From Anopheles merus (lineage: Eukaryota > Arthropoda > Insecta > Diptera > Culicidae), in NCBI RefSeq assembly GCF_017562075.2, contig NC_054083.1:1604501-1668500 (forward strand): DNA of 64,000 bases, given 5' to 3'. Position 1 is the stretch's first letter. Each line of letters opens with the position of its first letter. A program made the translations under genes and the position numbers. Below the pieces are notes generated by a model that saw only the letters and a program-made list of their open reading frames with translations, had not been told where the DNA came from and searched no databases. This document shows, one piece after another, positions 9,244-20,499 of this stretch.

Positions 9244-10500
9244 CATGAAGTATCATAATTATAGTAATAATCTTAAAGCTAACTTTACTACTTATTCATT
9301 GCATCAGTTCAATCAATTATGATTATGAAAATTGGTATGTTAAAAGGAAAATTACTCATAGAAACTTTTTATAATTGAAACTCCATAAAATTTTATATTT
9401 ACTGATACCAACATTATTTAGAATAATTCATACAACTACCTTAAACCGACAAATCAATTACTATCAACATTCACTAGCATTTATGAATTCGCTTATATTT
9501 TTCAATTGATTAATAGTTAACAGCAACAAAAATCATCAAAAATTAAAAAAAAACCTTATCAATATCAACAACTTCAAAACAAAACAAAAATTCGTCAAAG
9601 GAACATTATTGAATTCTATCTTATTTATCTAATTCTTCTTTTTCTTTCTTGAAAACGTACCACGACTTACACTTTTCACAATACCTTTCGCTTGGGCAGC
9701 TGATTACGAATTTTTAAATTTCTTTATTAAAAAAATCCTCAACAATAGAATCCTCTAAAGCCCTTCCTGCTCTTCCGACAACAGCAAATAGACGGAGGAT
9801 GTTAGAATATTTCCTAAATTCTACCTTAGGGCGGCTGCCTCCCCGTCCACACCAACTTCAATCTACTATACAGGGTTTTCCAATGGAGGTTAGACTAGCA
9901 GCATACTTTTTTTGAATAGTCGCAATAGATTCTTGACTAGCATCCTCTATTTTTGATTACGATCAATGGATTTTTGACTAGGAGCAATTGATTTCAGCAG
10001 GCCGGTTGCTGGCGCGGAGTGACCAGATTGTTTTTAGAGGTTTTCGGAGGAAATTTAAAGCAAATTCGGTAATTTTCGATAAAAACAACGTTTTATTCAC
10101 TCAAAAAGTTTTTTAAATTCCAATTTTATTGTTGAACGGTGAATACTTAGAAAAATATTTTTAATTTTCGGTCAGAAAAATTGAGTTTTAGTGTGCTCAA
10201 TTGTAAACCGATATTCGATCGAAAATCGATAGAACTACATATGGTCACTCTGAAGAACTTGTGCAATCTAGCTTTTGGTTAGGTTATGTCTATGGGTCCA
10301 CTACTGCATATTTCAATTCAGCTGTTAAGTGCTTTTGTGCTGTATTGTGCATTCATAAAATCAAAACAATAGCATCGAAAACCTATCAGATAAAATATAT
10401 CTTTCTTTGTGGATGATATATAACAGTAAAACAAATTATTTAAACAAATGAGCAGATGAAATTAAATACTATCCACAGATTATTATTCAAGTCGATCTGT
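9244..10500. other. AT-rich spacer without recognisable gene
   Basis: Highly AT-rich in the first 600 bp, with runs of CAACAA/AAATT. No long open frame and no convincing repeat boundary was found. Nothing beyond general transposon-neighbourhood spacer can be supported. Confidence 0.5.
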
Positions 10501-10689
10501 CACCCTGGATGTTTATATGTTCATGTTTATATGTTTATTGATTAATCTATCGGGATCTTGAAGATCCTACATGAATGTACTTAAATTAGTGCTTATAGAC
10601 TATGTAAGGTACATAAATCGATAGGAGAGAACTAGTGTTCAAGAATAGAAAATGTATTTTGAATATAAAATTATTACGTAAGTTGTGTG

Positions 10690-11123
10690 CTGAGTCTCTC
10701 TCTAAAAATATTCTGTGGTATGTTGAAATCAAATAAATCAAAGTTATTTATGAAAGTTCGACACATAGCTGACATAGGATCAGACTGGCTAAAACGAGTT
10801 CTATAACGAGGGTCGGATATGCATTAACGTGTACGTTGATTCCTAGATGGCGCGTTAAATTCTATCGTAGCTAATAGAGTAGGAGCATCAATGTGGTGGT
10901 TAAGTAGTCCTGATATAAAAAGGCATTTAGCTTACTCACGGCGCATTTTCAACGACTGAATCCCTAAAAGCAGACACCGGGAATTGTATGTGGTGGTTAA
11001 GTAGTCCTGATATAAAAAGGCATTTAGCTTACTCACGGCGCATTTTCAACGACTGAATCCCTAAAAGCAGACACCGGGAATTGTATGACGGTAACACATC
11101 GCCCTGTCGCCATGGTAAGAGTC
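10690..11123 (-). pseudogene. LINE-2 ORF2 C-terminal tail, decayed
   Basis: In shifting minus-strand frames this segment resembles the tail of the first LINE: a cysteine/alanine-rich helix followed by a SGLL-like segment, then residues ending in a FDFNI-like block. Stops and frameshifts are frequent, and the 97-bp duplication at 10891-11084 further disrupts it. The call rests on comparison with the tail at 2689-3387. Confidence 0.5.
10891..11087. repeat. Perfect 97-bp tandem duplication
   Basis: The sequence at 10891-10987 is repeated immediately at 10988-11084, with three further matching bases. I see no mismatch between the copies, so the duplication is young relative to the decayed LINE tail that contains it. 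Confidence 0.85.
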
Positions 11124-11768
11124 TTACAGCATATCTAGTCGCTTTTCTTTGGATGGCCTCGATTCGATTACTCCATTGTTCGGTACAGGGTCACTAACAA
11201 TACTGCCATATTCTAACACAGATCGAACGTAGGCACAGTAGATGGTTTTTATGGTCATAGGATTACGGAAACCTTGCGTTGATCGAATAATCCAACCCAG
11301 TAGTTGGTTCCCTCTAGACACTGTATTCTCTAGGTGATCGTTAAATGTTAAACGTGTGTCGAGAATGATCCCAAGGTCGGGGAATGTATCGGTCCGTTCA
11401 ACGGATATGTTATCGATCTGGTAGTTAAATCGTGTGCAAGACCGAGAACGGTAAAAAGACAAAACACGACATTTTTCGATACATAGCACCATTGCATTAT
11501 CACGGCACCATATGCTAAACAGGTTGATGGCGCGTTGAAGATTGATGCAGTCATTGGTATCGTTGATAGGAGCGAACAGCTTAACGTCATCGGCAAATAG
11601 AAGAAAACGGTGTTTAGCTAGCAATTGCCCTACATCTTTTATATAAAGAATGAAGAGCAGCGGGCCCAAATTGCTGCCTTGAGGCACCCCTGAGGTGCCA
11701 AGCACCTCTCTAGATGTATGATCGTTTACCTTGATCTTGTATGAGCGTTCTGTGAGGTAGGAATGCAA
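11124..11768 (-). pseudogene. LINE-2 reverse transcriptase C-terminal part with FADD
   Basis: A 214-codon frame holds GVPQGSNLGPLLFILYIKDV and the catalytic FADD box (codons at 11586-11597). Thumb-region patterns LGIILD, GNQLLG and SVLEYGSIV follow. It continues the RT fragment at 11777-12183 after a frameshift near 11770. The polymerase signature is intact but the whole ORF is not. Confidence 0.85.
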
Positions 11769-11776
11769 CCACTTAA

Positions 11777-12183
11777 CTATTTGTTCCGAAACCCTAATTT
11801 GTGCAATTTGGCGATTAAAATGTCGTGTGAGATGAGGTCGAAAGCAGCTTTGAGATCGGTGTAAATAGCATCCACTTGACCTCCGGAGTCGAGATTACGT
11901 TTGCAGAAACTAACGAATTCAGTGAGGTTCGTTAATGTTGAACGTTTGGGTACGAACCCGTGTTGTTTATCCATAATGTAATTCGATGTAGCGGAGAGCA
12001 TAGGGCTGTAAAGCAGAAGCTCAAAAGCTTTTGACACCGCACAAAGTGATGTGATACCGCGATAGTTTGAAGCACATGAGCGATCCCCTTTTTTAAATAT
12101 TGGTACCATCCACGAGGTCTTCCATAAGCGTGGGAAAATACCGGAACTCAGTGACGTGTTGTATATGTTTGTTAATACTGGTG
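11777..12183 (-). pseudogene. LINE-2 reverse transcriptase N-terminal part
   Basis: This frame carries FKKGDR, NYRGITSL, KQHGFVPKRST and DLKAAFD, the fingers/palm landmarks before the FADD box. It connects to the endonuclease-containing frame upstream through a break near 12184 and to the FADD segment through a break near 11770. Confidence 0.8.
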
Positions 12184-13386
12184 CTAGGGACTGATAGCAT
12201 TACTGATGATGAAACTCGGAATGCCATCGGGACCAGGAGCTGTAGATGGTTTAAGGCTTTTGAGGCACTTTTCTACTGTGCGTATATCAAACGTAGGAAT
12301 GGTGTAATAAATCATGTTTAGAGGTGTGTAAGATGTGGCCCTTGAGATCACCGTTTGATCTACAATTGGGGTGGAGAAGGCATCGGAAAATCGTTCAGCA
12401 AAAATGTTACAAATATCTTCGGGTGACGTGCCCACGGAATCGTTATATTTGATTGTGCTTTGAACTACGTTTGAGCGTCGTCTGCTGTCGATGAAGCGCC
12501 AAAATGTTCGGGAATGTCGGAGAAGGTACCTTTCGATTGAAGATATATATTGCTTATATCTTGATCGGTTATACTGACGGTATGCATGTATAGCGTTGTT
12601 TCGATTTTCCCTAGTGATATTACTGCTCAAAAAACGGTGTCGACTAATGGCTTTGTTTTTGGCTCGTTTGAGGATAATAAGCCTGTTATTACTCCATGCC
12701 GGAGAGCGTTTCTGGTGCATAATTGGCGTACAGGATTGTAGAGCATCTTTCATGAAAATCGTGAAAGCATGAACAGCGTCGTCAACAGATGGAAAGTTGG
12801 AGCAGTTAAAAGTAGAACCGAATAGAAATATTCTTTCCTCCAGTTCGACGATATTAGCCTTTGAGTAATTTAATCGTTGCTGATATGTGTTGCTTGGATG
12901 GGAGCTAGACGCATGATGATCATAGTGACGTATTGACCATTCGAGTGCAGGATGATAATTATCGAGCTTGAGCAGGGCCGGTTCGGATTTAGACACGGCA
13001 GAACAGATCTCAGCGGCGTTGGAGTTAGCAAAAATTAGGTCGAGTTGTCGGTCCATGGAGTTTCTAACGTTGCTTAATTCATAAAGGCCGTTTGCTGCCA
13101 TACCATCGATGAAAATATGATTATTTCGAGACTTAGATGACGGTTTATAGTGCATGAAAGTGGAGCGCAATGGTACATCCTCGACATCGGCTGGATTGAG
13201 TTTGGACCACGTAATGTCCCATTTGTTAAAATCTCCAGCGACAAGCAGAAGATCGTTATCTCTCATGCGTGATGAAATTTCGCGTATACTTTCCAGATGT
13301 TTGTTAACAATTATGTCGTTATATCCCAAATGACAATCGGACAGCATCTCACTATAGCGAGCTCGATGACAGCGTGACGTTTTCAT
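12184..13386 (-). pseudogene. LINE-2 endonuclease C-terminal half, linker and RT start
   Basis: A 400-codon frame begins inside the APE-type endonuclease: GDFN near residue 53, a LDLIF block near residue 115, and an LDNYHPAL block in the position of the usual SDH motif. A basic linker follows (about residues 230-310), then the RT opening with STAPGPDGIPS near the end. The N-terminal half of the nuclease, including the first catalytic residues, is missing. The apparent start Met is internal to the original protein. Confidence 0.75.
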
Positions 13387-13390
13387 ACTG

Positions 13391-15296
13391 AGACGCTGCC
13401 TTCAGCTGCCTCCTCCATACTGAGCGAGCATTGTCTTCCTCATTGCCATGGTGAGCTGCAGAAGTTTGTATGGTGAGCATTCTGGCTAGCGCCAAATTTT
13501 CTCATAAGACGATCTGGCGCGCCCCGTCGATTCGATGAGATGCCTTACCACATGATAGTGAGGTCGGATTTTGGATCGGCGGCCGATCTTGCTCATGTGA
13601 GTTGAACTGCGTATTGTTTAGTGAGGGCGCCTTGTGTGGCTGTGTGATGTGTGTGGATATGTGATGATTCGCGAGACAGCATAAAGTGTTTTGTTTGTAA
13701 GAAAGGTGTTGTGATGAAGTGAAAATTAATGCAGTTTCGTGTTCCTTTTTTGTGGCAATGAAACAATTAATAAACAATCAAATGATCTATTTTACCGATG
13801 CGAAAATGTTTGCAGAGATATTCGTGTTATCCCGAACGTAAGAAGAAGAAGACAAGCGGCAGGCAAAAAGCGTGCGTTGGCAAAGTGCAATATCCCTAAA
13901 ACCAGATAAGTATAACAAATTATTATTAAAAATAGTGCAAGTTTACGAAAAAGGAATTATAGAAGGATTAAAAATTTATGTTTTACAGTCATCCTATGTT
14001 TCATACCGTTTCCAAATCAGATATTTGAAGAGATAACTTGACTAAAAAAGCAGAGCAATTATGGAAAGACGGCATTCGCTTTCCCAATTACGCTACCCAT
14101 ACAATTATATTGTTGTGCAAGCAATTATAAAGCATATGTTCTAGTGCAGGTAAGAATAAACCTTAAACCTTCATATCAACTATATGTAAAGTTTTTTTTA
14201 TTCAGCAGTAACGGTCCAAAAAGGCCGTATTGCTTAAATATGTAAAGTTATATTACTAATACTTTTTTTTTCTTTCCTTTACAGATTATAACTTTCTTTA
14301 CATAATTCATAACAGACCCGGTATGCTCACTCCGTTCGATAAATACCTTCATGGTCTCTTAATGGGTGTTTCTAAACGTAAGATTATCTTATACAATTTC
14401 ACAATAAATAATTTTAATAGAATTGATGTTAATTATAATTCATATGGTCCTTTCAGTGTACTAAAGGAAAGCAGCTACATGTAGGAAAGATGTCCATGAA
14501 ACATTCCAACGTTATCACTTTATACTGGACATTTGACGTAACAGTTATTTCAATAAATAATTAAAACAGGAACTAGACAGGGTAGCATACTATAGATAGG
14601 ATAGAAAAGCGTATCAATGACTAAAGCAGACCTAGACTGACTACAGTTGTTCCACTAAAATAGAAGACAATAGGATAATATAGCGAACTAGGATATTTTA
14701 ATCAGAGACCAAGTGACATAAATATGGTTTTTAATATGACGAAGATTATAAAGCTAAAGAATGTTTGAAATATTTTAGGGCACATGAAATAGTAGCAATT
14801 AATAGGGGTTTGCCATTTATACTTAGACTGTGGAACAATTTTACGATTAAATCATGTTCTCAGCTTTGTCCAAATTGCAAAACCATGAACACGTTATCGT
14901 TTCCTACATGAAATTGAAATGAATAATAAGTAATCAAATTCTATATTAAAAAATAATTTGAAAAATTCGTAGAGCTTCATTGTGCTCTGCGCAGGGCACA
15001 TATGTGTTAAAAGAAATCGGATATAATTAATGCAAAACCTACTAAATGTTACCATGTTGTCAAACGCACTTCATTTGCCCAGACCCATTCCTAGTTAAAG
15101 AATCACATTTAATACGAAGACTCATCATAAGCCGATAGTTATAATAATACACATTAGTCTTAATTATACACAAAGCATTGCGAGCAAAAAACATAACAGA
15201 AGCGAATGCGAAACAGTAGAGCGGTTTAAGAAATGCAGGCGTAAAACACATTTTACTGATAATAATATTGTTCAATAGCTCAAATAAAACGATGTT
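13391..15296. other. AT-rich spacer without recognisable gene
   Basis: No coding region is supported. A short phrase near 14205-14240 (AACGGTCCAAAAAGGCCGTATTGC) recalls the 3' untranslated hairpin of the LINE at 2605-2640 and could be a LINE tail remnant. An AAGAAGAAGAAG run at about 13840 could be a SINE tail, but no SINE body is seen. Confidence 0.45.
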
Positions 15297-15661
15297 GCTG
15301 AGACGGCTTGTGGGCTTAGACTAAACTTTATTTTACAATTATTCCTACATTATCCTATTTCTCCTAATCCTAAATCACTAACACTAGTATATACATGCTA
15401 TGCTACGCTCTAGGCGTGAACATCCCGACCACCATAAAATTCTAATTTTATCGCACCCATTAATTCAATACAATTCAATCATAACATTCTAATTAGCCTC
15501 TCTTATTTCACTACCTTCTTCTATGCTCTTAGCATTAAATGGCAAAATACAAATTTAGCAACAGGTCGTTTTACCTTCCTTCTGCTTTTGCCGTTTTGAT
15601 AGTACCACTCTTACACCCCGTCTTCTGCTGGATGTACTTCTGTAATTCTTCCTAACGGCCA

Positions 15662-16147
15662 TTAGCCAGGGGGCACATTATCCTCCCTTATAAGCACCAT
15701 CATTCCAGGACTAATCTTGACAGCTGACCTGTGCCATTTTGTTCTAGCCTGTAACTGCTGAAGGTATTCTTTTCTCCACCGTGCCCAAAAATGTTGTACC
15801 CGCTTTTGCACAGCACGCCAATGATTTAGTCTATTATCAGGAATATCGCTAACATCAAGCTCCGCAATTTGCTGCATATTTGACCCCGTAAGGAAGTGTC
15901 CTGGCGTGAGCACTTCCATATCCGCAGGATCATCTGATAGCGACGTTAGAGGCCGGGAATTGAGACATCCTTCGATCTCAACTAGAACCGTTAAGAGATC
16001 TTCGTACGTCATGGGAGAATCTCCGATCACACGTCGAAGGTGAAATTTCATAGATCGCACAGCTGCCTCCCAAAGGCCCCCAAAATGTGGAGCGCGAGGG
16101 GGTATAAACTTCCAATTAATGCCTTGCTGACTACTCCACGATTGCAC
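15662..16147 (-). pseudogene. BEL-a integrase C-terminal part
   Basis: Integrase inserts element cDNA into the genome. A 161-codon frame carries IPPRAPHFGGLWEAAV, which includes the catalytic glutamate of the DDE triad. CLNSRPL and TPGHFLTG follow, then the C-terminal domain HFWARWRKEYLQQLQ. Decayed coding continues to about 15560 with stops. The first two catalytic aspartates would lie in the next fragment. Confidence 0.8.
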
Positions 16148-16255
16148 ACTCTCCTGAAATTGTACAGACTTAAATAGATCGTGTAGTTTACGAAGTTCAT
16201 TCCAGCTCCCTTAAAATTTGTCCCTTATCCGAGTTCATCTCTGTTACCACCTCTT

Positions 16256-16742
16256 CTAGCTACAAATCTTCTTAAGGCTGCTAAAAACAAATCTGACGTG
16301 CTCAAATCTGAAACTAGCTCGTATGAATTGCTCGTGTAACAAACACCACAAATACGGCGACAAATGCCTTGGTTTTACTGATTTGCGTTGATTACTCTTC
16401 ACATAAAATGGACCGCAGTAGTCTACACCGGAGATTGCAAATGGCCTAGCTTCTGTCACACGTGATGTTGGCAGATCTGACATTGGTTGTGTTACACATG
16501 ATGGTGGTTTAGTTCGAAAGCACCGCACGCACTGTCTTGTAACCTTTCTTATACTGGATCTAGCCTTAATTAACCAAAATCTTTGTCTTAACGTAGTTGC
16601 TAACAATTGAGGCGCCGCATGTAGATATCTTTTATGGAAAGCATTCTACAATAATGTGGCTAACTGACAACCCTCGGTATAAACAATTGGGTGTTTAGTA
16701 TTCGCATTTACTGTAGATTGTCTCAGTCTACCACCTACTCGA
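16256..16742 (-). pseudogene. BEL-a integrase N-terminal part
   Basis: The frame at 16256-16606 holds a zinc-finger end (CVRCFRTKPP) and the first catalytic aspartate block (GVDYCGPFYVK). A separate piece at 16646-16742 carries RVGGRLRQS, the conserved lead-in to the BEL integrase zinc finger, and runs into the N gap. Stops and frameshifts separate the pieces. Confidence 0.7.
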
Positions 16743-16842
16743 NNNNNNNNNNNNNNNNNNNNNNNNNNNNNNNNNNNNNNNNNNNNNNNNNNNNNNNNNN
16801 NNNNNNNNNNNNNNNNNNNNNNNNNNNNNNNNNNNNNNNNNN
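16743..16842. other. Assembly gap (100 Ns)
   Basis: Exactly one hundred N bases, a conventional placeholder for a gap of unknown size. It hides the junction between the BEL-a remnant and the 5' LTR of gypsy-1, and the start of that LTR. Confidence 0.99.
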
Positions 16843-17110
16843 ACATGAGGCACACCTGCACTTGGCTGGGGAATTGCCTACGTTGTTCACGTCGGTGCAC
16901 TGTAAGATTGCACGCATACATGTACGCCATCCGCACAGTCACAGTTACCATCCTCGTCGAGTGACACATTAGGATTGTGATAGTGGATGTGAACATCATT
17001 AGATGCGTGCGCGGCTGATCCTAACACACTAACGGCGAGTCAGTTGCAAATCAGAGGTACTTGTGTTCGGATCATTACAACAATAAAAATAGCTATCGCT
17101 TTATCCATAA
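16843..17110 (+). repeat. gypsy-1 5' LTR (start hidden by gap)
   Basis: Positions 16843-17005 match 22025-22182 with one visible difference (CTGCAC versus CTGCCC). The LTR extends to about 17110, where the primer site TGGCGCAGCCG begins (17112). Confidence 0.8.
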
Positions 17111-17111
17111 C

Positions 17112-17127
17112 TGGCGCAGCCGTTCGG
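17112..17127 (+). promoter_or_regulatory. gypsy-1 primer-binding site
   Basis: TGGCGCAGCCGTTCGG directly follows the LTR. It matches the type of primer site used by 17.6/297-like gypsy elements (tRNA-Ser, from family knowledge). Gypsy-2 has the same site at 42204. Confidence 0.75.
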
Positions 17128-17406
17128 GCCATTCCTTAGTGCGTTTTTTTTCTTCTTCACTTGAAGTGATTAGTGCAGTGTCCTGCCGTTTATTTTGTGG
17201 CATCATCCGGTTTTTACCATCTCCCGATACGTGGACGATTTGTGGTGGTACCCAGGTAAATAGAAAAAAACAAAACACTTAGCGGATTTTAATCCAGAGA
17301 ATAGGCACCGTACCTATTTCCCATTTGAGGTAAGCTGTTTTGTTAAACGCTTATGCCTAGATTTAATCCTTTGCCAAAAGTGAAAGCTCTTTCGTGTGAT
17401 AGAAAA

Positions 17407-18225
17407 ATGAACCAAGTCGATTTGCAAACTCTCATAGGGAATTTTGCAGCCATGGAAGAACGTTTAACCGTGCTTCAAGAACAAAATGACGAACTTTCTC
17501 AAAGACTGCAGCAGCAGCAACAACAACACAATAGTTTTGTTCCTACCGAACCTTCGGTTAGATTCCAAAATGATATGTTTAGGATACCAGATCCTTTGAA
17601 AACCATCCCAACGTTTGATGGTAATAAGAAACATTTAATATCATGGATTGCCACTGCGCAAAAAATATTAAAAATGTTTAAACCAATCGTCTCCGTGCAA
17701 GTTTACGAAATGTATGTTCAGGCCGTAATAAATAAAATAGAAGGCAAGGCACGCGACACTCTTTGTGTTAACAGCAATCCGACCACATTTGAAGAGATTG
17801 TCGAAATTTTGACAAATTCGTTTGGCGACAAGAGAGACATGGCTACTTATCAAACGCAGCTTTGGACCATGAAGATGGATGAATCCATACATGTGTACTA
17901 TAAGCGAACAAAAGAGATTGCACATAATATGAAAGCGTTAGCGAAACAAAAAGATTTGTATCGCAACAGTTGGCAAGCGATTAACGATTTTATAGACCAG
18001 GAGTGTTTGGCAGCATTCATAAAGGGGCTCAGTAAGCAATACTTTGGATATGTGCAAGCTGCGAAACCAGAAGATTTAGAAACATCCTACTCGTTTTTGT
18101 GCAAGTTCCAGAATTCAGAACAAACGAAACAAATAACTGAAAATTCTAATGCGTTCAATAAGAGCAAACCTACACCTTTTGTTCCGAAACGGGTAATTCC
18201 AATCATCCTAGCAGTGGTAGTGTAA
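17407..18225 (+). CDS. gag: gypsy-1 Gag
   Basis: This is the structural protein that packages element RNA. Translation can start at 17353, but the Met at 17407 aligns better with the related gypsy-2 Gag, which also opens with a glutamine-rich coiled-coil-like segment. After it comes IPDPLKTIPTFDGNKKHLISWI (about residues 60-80 from the 17407 start), shared with gypsy-2 as IPDPIKGIPVYEGNKKQLFSWL. The helical capsid-like body and an AFIKGLSKQYFGYVQAAKPE block follow. No zinc knuckle is seen. The frame ends at 18225, while a homologous acidic tail (PMEIDQSM) continues in another frame. Confidence 0.75.
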   Translation: MNQVDLQTLIGNFAAMEERLTVLQEQNDELSQRLQQQQQQHNSFVPTEPSVRFQNDMFRIPDPLKTIPTFDGNKKHLISWIATAQKILKMFKPIVSVQVYEMYVQAVINKIEGKARDTLCVNSNPTTFEEIVEILTNSFGDKRDMATYQTQLWTMKMDESIHVYYKRTKEIAHNMKALAKQKDLYRNSWQAINDFIDQECLAAFIKGLSKQYFGYVQAAKPEDLETSYSFLCKFQNSEQTKQITENSNAFNKSKPTPFVPKRVIPIILAVVV

Positions 18226-18417
18226 AGAATACTTTTTCGCACAAGCAAAAACCCATACCAATGGAGATCGATCAGTCAATGCGATCACGCGATAAAATAT
18301 TCGCACACACTGCTGAGGACGGTGATAGTGATTGCGATAACGAAGAGAACGAGTTAGAGTCGGTAATTTTCAAATGGCTTCCGTGCAATTAGATCCGAGG
18401 TAAATGCTATAAATGGT

Positions 18418-18795
18418 TTGCCTTACGTTTCATTACAAATAGGAAATAAAATTGCTAAAATTTTAGTTGACAGCGGGTCCAATAAAAATTTCATTTCACC
18501 TGAAATGGTGAGTGATTCTACAATCCATAAATGTAACACAGTTACAATAACAAACACCATTGGCAAGCACAAGACGAACAAAAAATTCACATGTAATATT
18601 TTTGATACAAACACAAAATTCTACCTTTATAAATTCCATGATTATTTTGATGGCATATTAGGGTACGAAAGCTTATCAAAATTAGAAGCAATTCTAGATT
18701 GCAAAAACAACAAGCTGATCTTCCCCAATACAACGATAGATTGTGTATCCGAAAAATGGGTCGCGATAAGCAGACAGTTCACGCACACACTGTAA
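18418..18795 (+). pseudogene. gypsy-1 protease fragment
   Basis: An aspartic protease piece with the active-site block ILVDSGSNKNFIS (about residues 15-27) and a DYFDGILGYESL segment. These are paralogous to VDTGANKN and FDGLIGSEYL in gypsy-2. A frameshift ends it at 18795. It would process the Gag-Pol polyprotein. Confidence 0.75.
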
Positions 18796-18978
18796 GGCAT
18801 ATTAAAGTTCCTGTTGCCCAATACAATGGAAGCGTATTTTTGCCAAGAGATATAGGATTGGTGATGTGGTCATACCTTCTGGTTTGTATGAAGCTGAAAA
18901 TGGATACATCACAGCTCTTGCTAGTAATTTGGACAAAAAGCTGAATTTTATTGGACCAAACCAGCTACTACTTTAGCA

Positions 18979-19800
18979 GTGGAAGCAACTGTTGAGGTTA
19001 ATAACATGGAAATATTTTCAGAAACAATGTCAGATTCGGATCTAGAAAAAATTATTAGAATTGATCATTTAAATTCTGAAGAAAAGACCAATTTATTAAA
19101 AATATTGCACAAACATATCTCCGTTATACACACAACGGGTCATAAACTTTCATGTACTAGCAACGTAAAACACAGAATAGATACTACAGATGAAATTCCG
19201 GTCCATAGTAAATCGTACAGATACCCTCACATACACAAAGCAGAGGTAGATAAACAAATTAACGAAATGCTTGTGGACGGTATAATTCAGCATTCTTTGT
19301 CACCGTGGACATCACCAATATGGGTTGTGCCAAAAAAACCTGATTGTACTGGTAAAAAGAGATGGAGAATCGTAGTTGATTATCGCAAATTGAACGAGAA
19401 GACGATCAGCGATAAATTCCCCATCCGAACATTGAGGAGATTTTAGATAAGCTTGGTCGTAGTGTATACTTTACTACGTTAGACCTCAAGTCGGGATTTC
19501 ATCAAATCGAAGTCGAAAAAAAAGATAGACCGAAAACTGCATTCAATACTGATAAAGGTCACTTCGAATTCATTCGCATGCCTTTTGGGCTTAAAAACGC
19601 TCCATCTACGTTTCAGAGGGCAATGAACGCCATTCTTAACGAATTAATTGGTACGTGCTGTTTAGTGTACTTAGATGATATCATTGTTTTGGCAGTTCTC
19701 TTCAACAGCACTTAGAAAATTTAAATAAAGTACTTTCTAGATTAACAACTGCTAATTTAAAAATAGAAATTAACAAATGTGAGTTCCTTAGGAAAGAATG
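18979..19800 (+). pseudogene. gypsy-1 reverse transcriptase, frameshifted
   Basis: The frame at 18979-19446 has IIQHSLSPWTSPIWVVPKK and VVDYRKLNEKT. A shift at about 19430 moves the palm region (FTTLDLKSGFHQIE, FGLKNAPSTFQRAMN and the catalytic YLDD near 19670-19680) into another frame. A further shift at about 19690 separates it from the thumb. The catalytic motif is present but the ORF is dead as assembled. Confidence 0.8.
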
Positions 19801-19807
19801 TGAGTTT

Positions 19808-20434
19808 TTGGGTCACATTGTAACTGAAGAAGGAATTAAGCCTAACCCAGTAAAAATAGATAAAATATTGAACTGGCCAATACCTAAAACTATCACACAA
19901 ATAAAAGCCTTTCTTGGAATTTTAGGCTACTATCGTAAATTTATTAGAGATTTCGCAAAACTTACTAAACCATTAACTAATTGCTTAAAAAAGGATTCCA
20001 AAATAGTAATTGATGAAAATTATCTAAATTGTTTCAATGAATGCAAACAGTTGTTAATAACTGATCCAATACTGAAATACCCAGATTTTACCAAAAAATT
20101 TATAGTGGAAACAGATGCAAGCGATTATGCGCTGGGTGCTGTTATTTCTCAAAAATTTGAGGACGGAAAAGAACATCCAATTGCGTACGCTTCTCGGACT
20201 CTAAATGACACCGAATGCAGATATTCCGCAACAGAAAAAGAGCTTTTAGCCACCATTTTTGCCATCAAACATTTTAGGCCATACGTATATGGCACTAAAT
20301 TTGAAATTCGAACGGATCATAAACCGTTGCTTTGGCTTCGACAAAAAAAAAACGATTTAAATCGAAAACTGTTACGTTGGAAACTTGAATTGGAGGAATT
20401 TGAATTTGATATTAAATATAAAAAGGAATATTAA
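19808..20434 (+). pseudogene. gypsy-1 RT thumb and RNase H fragment
   Basis: The fragment opens with GHIVTEEGIKPNP and LGYYRKFIRDFAK, the RT connection region. RNase H follows with ETDASDYALGAVISQ, TEKELLATIFAIKHFRPY and TDHKPLLWL. The frame closes at 20434 near the expected NADALSR motif, which continues in a different frame. Confidence 0.8.
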
Positions 20435-20499
20435 ATAACAATGCTGATTCACTATCAAGAATTAATCCAGAATCAAATATAAATTTATCAGAAAGTACA

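Larger units (their letters stand above)
10505..13390 (-). mobile_element. Broken non-LTR retrotransposon (LINE-2 of this window)
   Basis: A minus-strand CR1/jockey-like LINE related to, but distinct from, the one at 2.6-5.4 kb. In order it encodes an endonuclease C-terminal half, a reverse transcriptase with FADD, and the C-terminal tail. Its 3' end at the left is an ATATAAACAT-type tail near 10512-10545. It is 5'-truncated near 13390, and stops and frameshifts divide the ORF. A 97-bp tandem duplication lies in the tail coding region. Confidence 0.8.
15297..16742 (-). mobile_element. BEL/Pao retrotransposon remnant (BEL-a), integrase end only
   Basis: The minus strand encodes a BEL/Pao integrase region in pieces. 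The element runs into the assembly gap on the right, so upstream domains are not visible. Its family differs from the BEL copies at 22-40 kb: the integrase covers the same domain with clearly different residues. The left part (15297-15660) holds the decayed end of pol and presumably an LTR, whose edges I cannot fix. Confidence 0.75.

Noticed and set aside
14180..14245. An additional LINE 3' end near 14.2 kb
   Set aside because: Only a short GGCCGTAT-type phrase resembles the LINE tail at 2.6 kb, with no adjoining coding sequence or tail structure.
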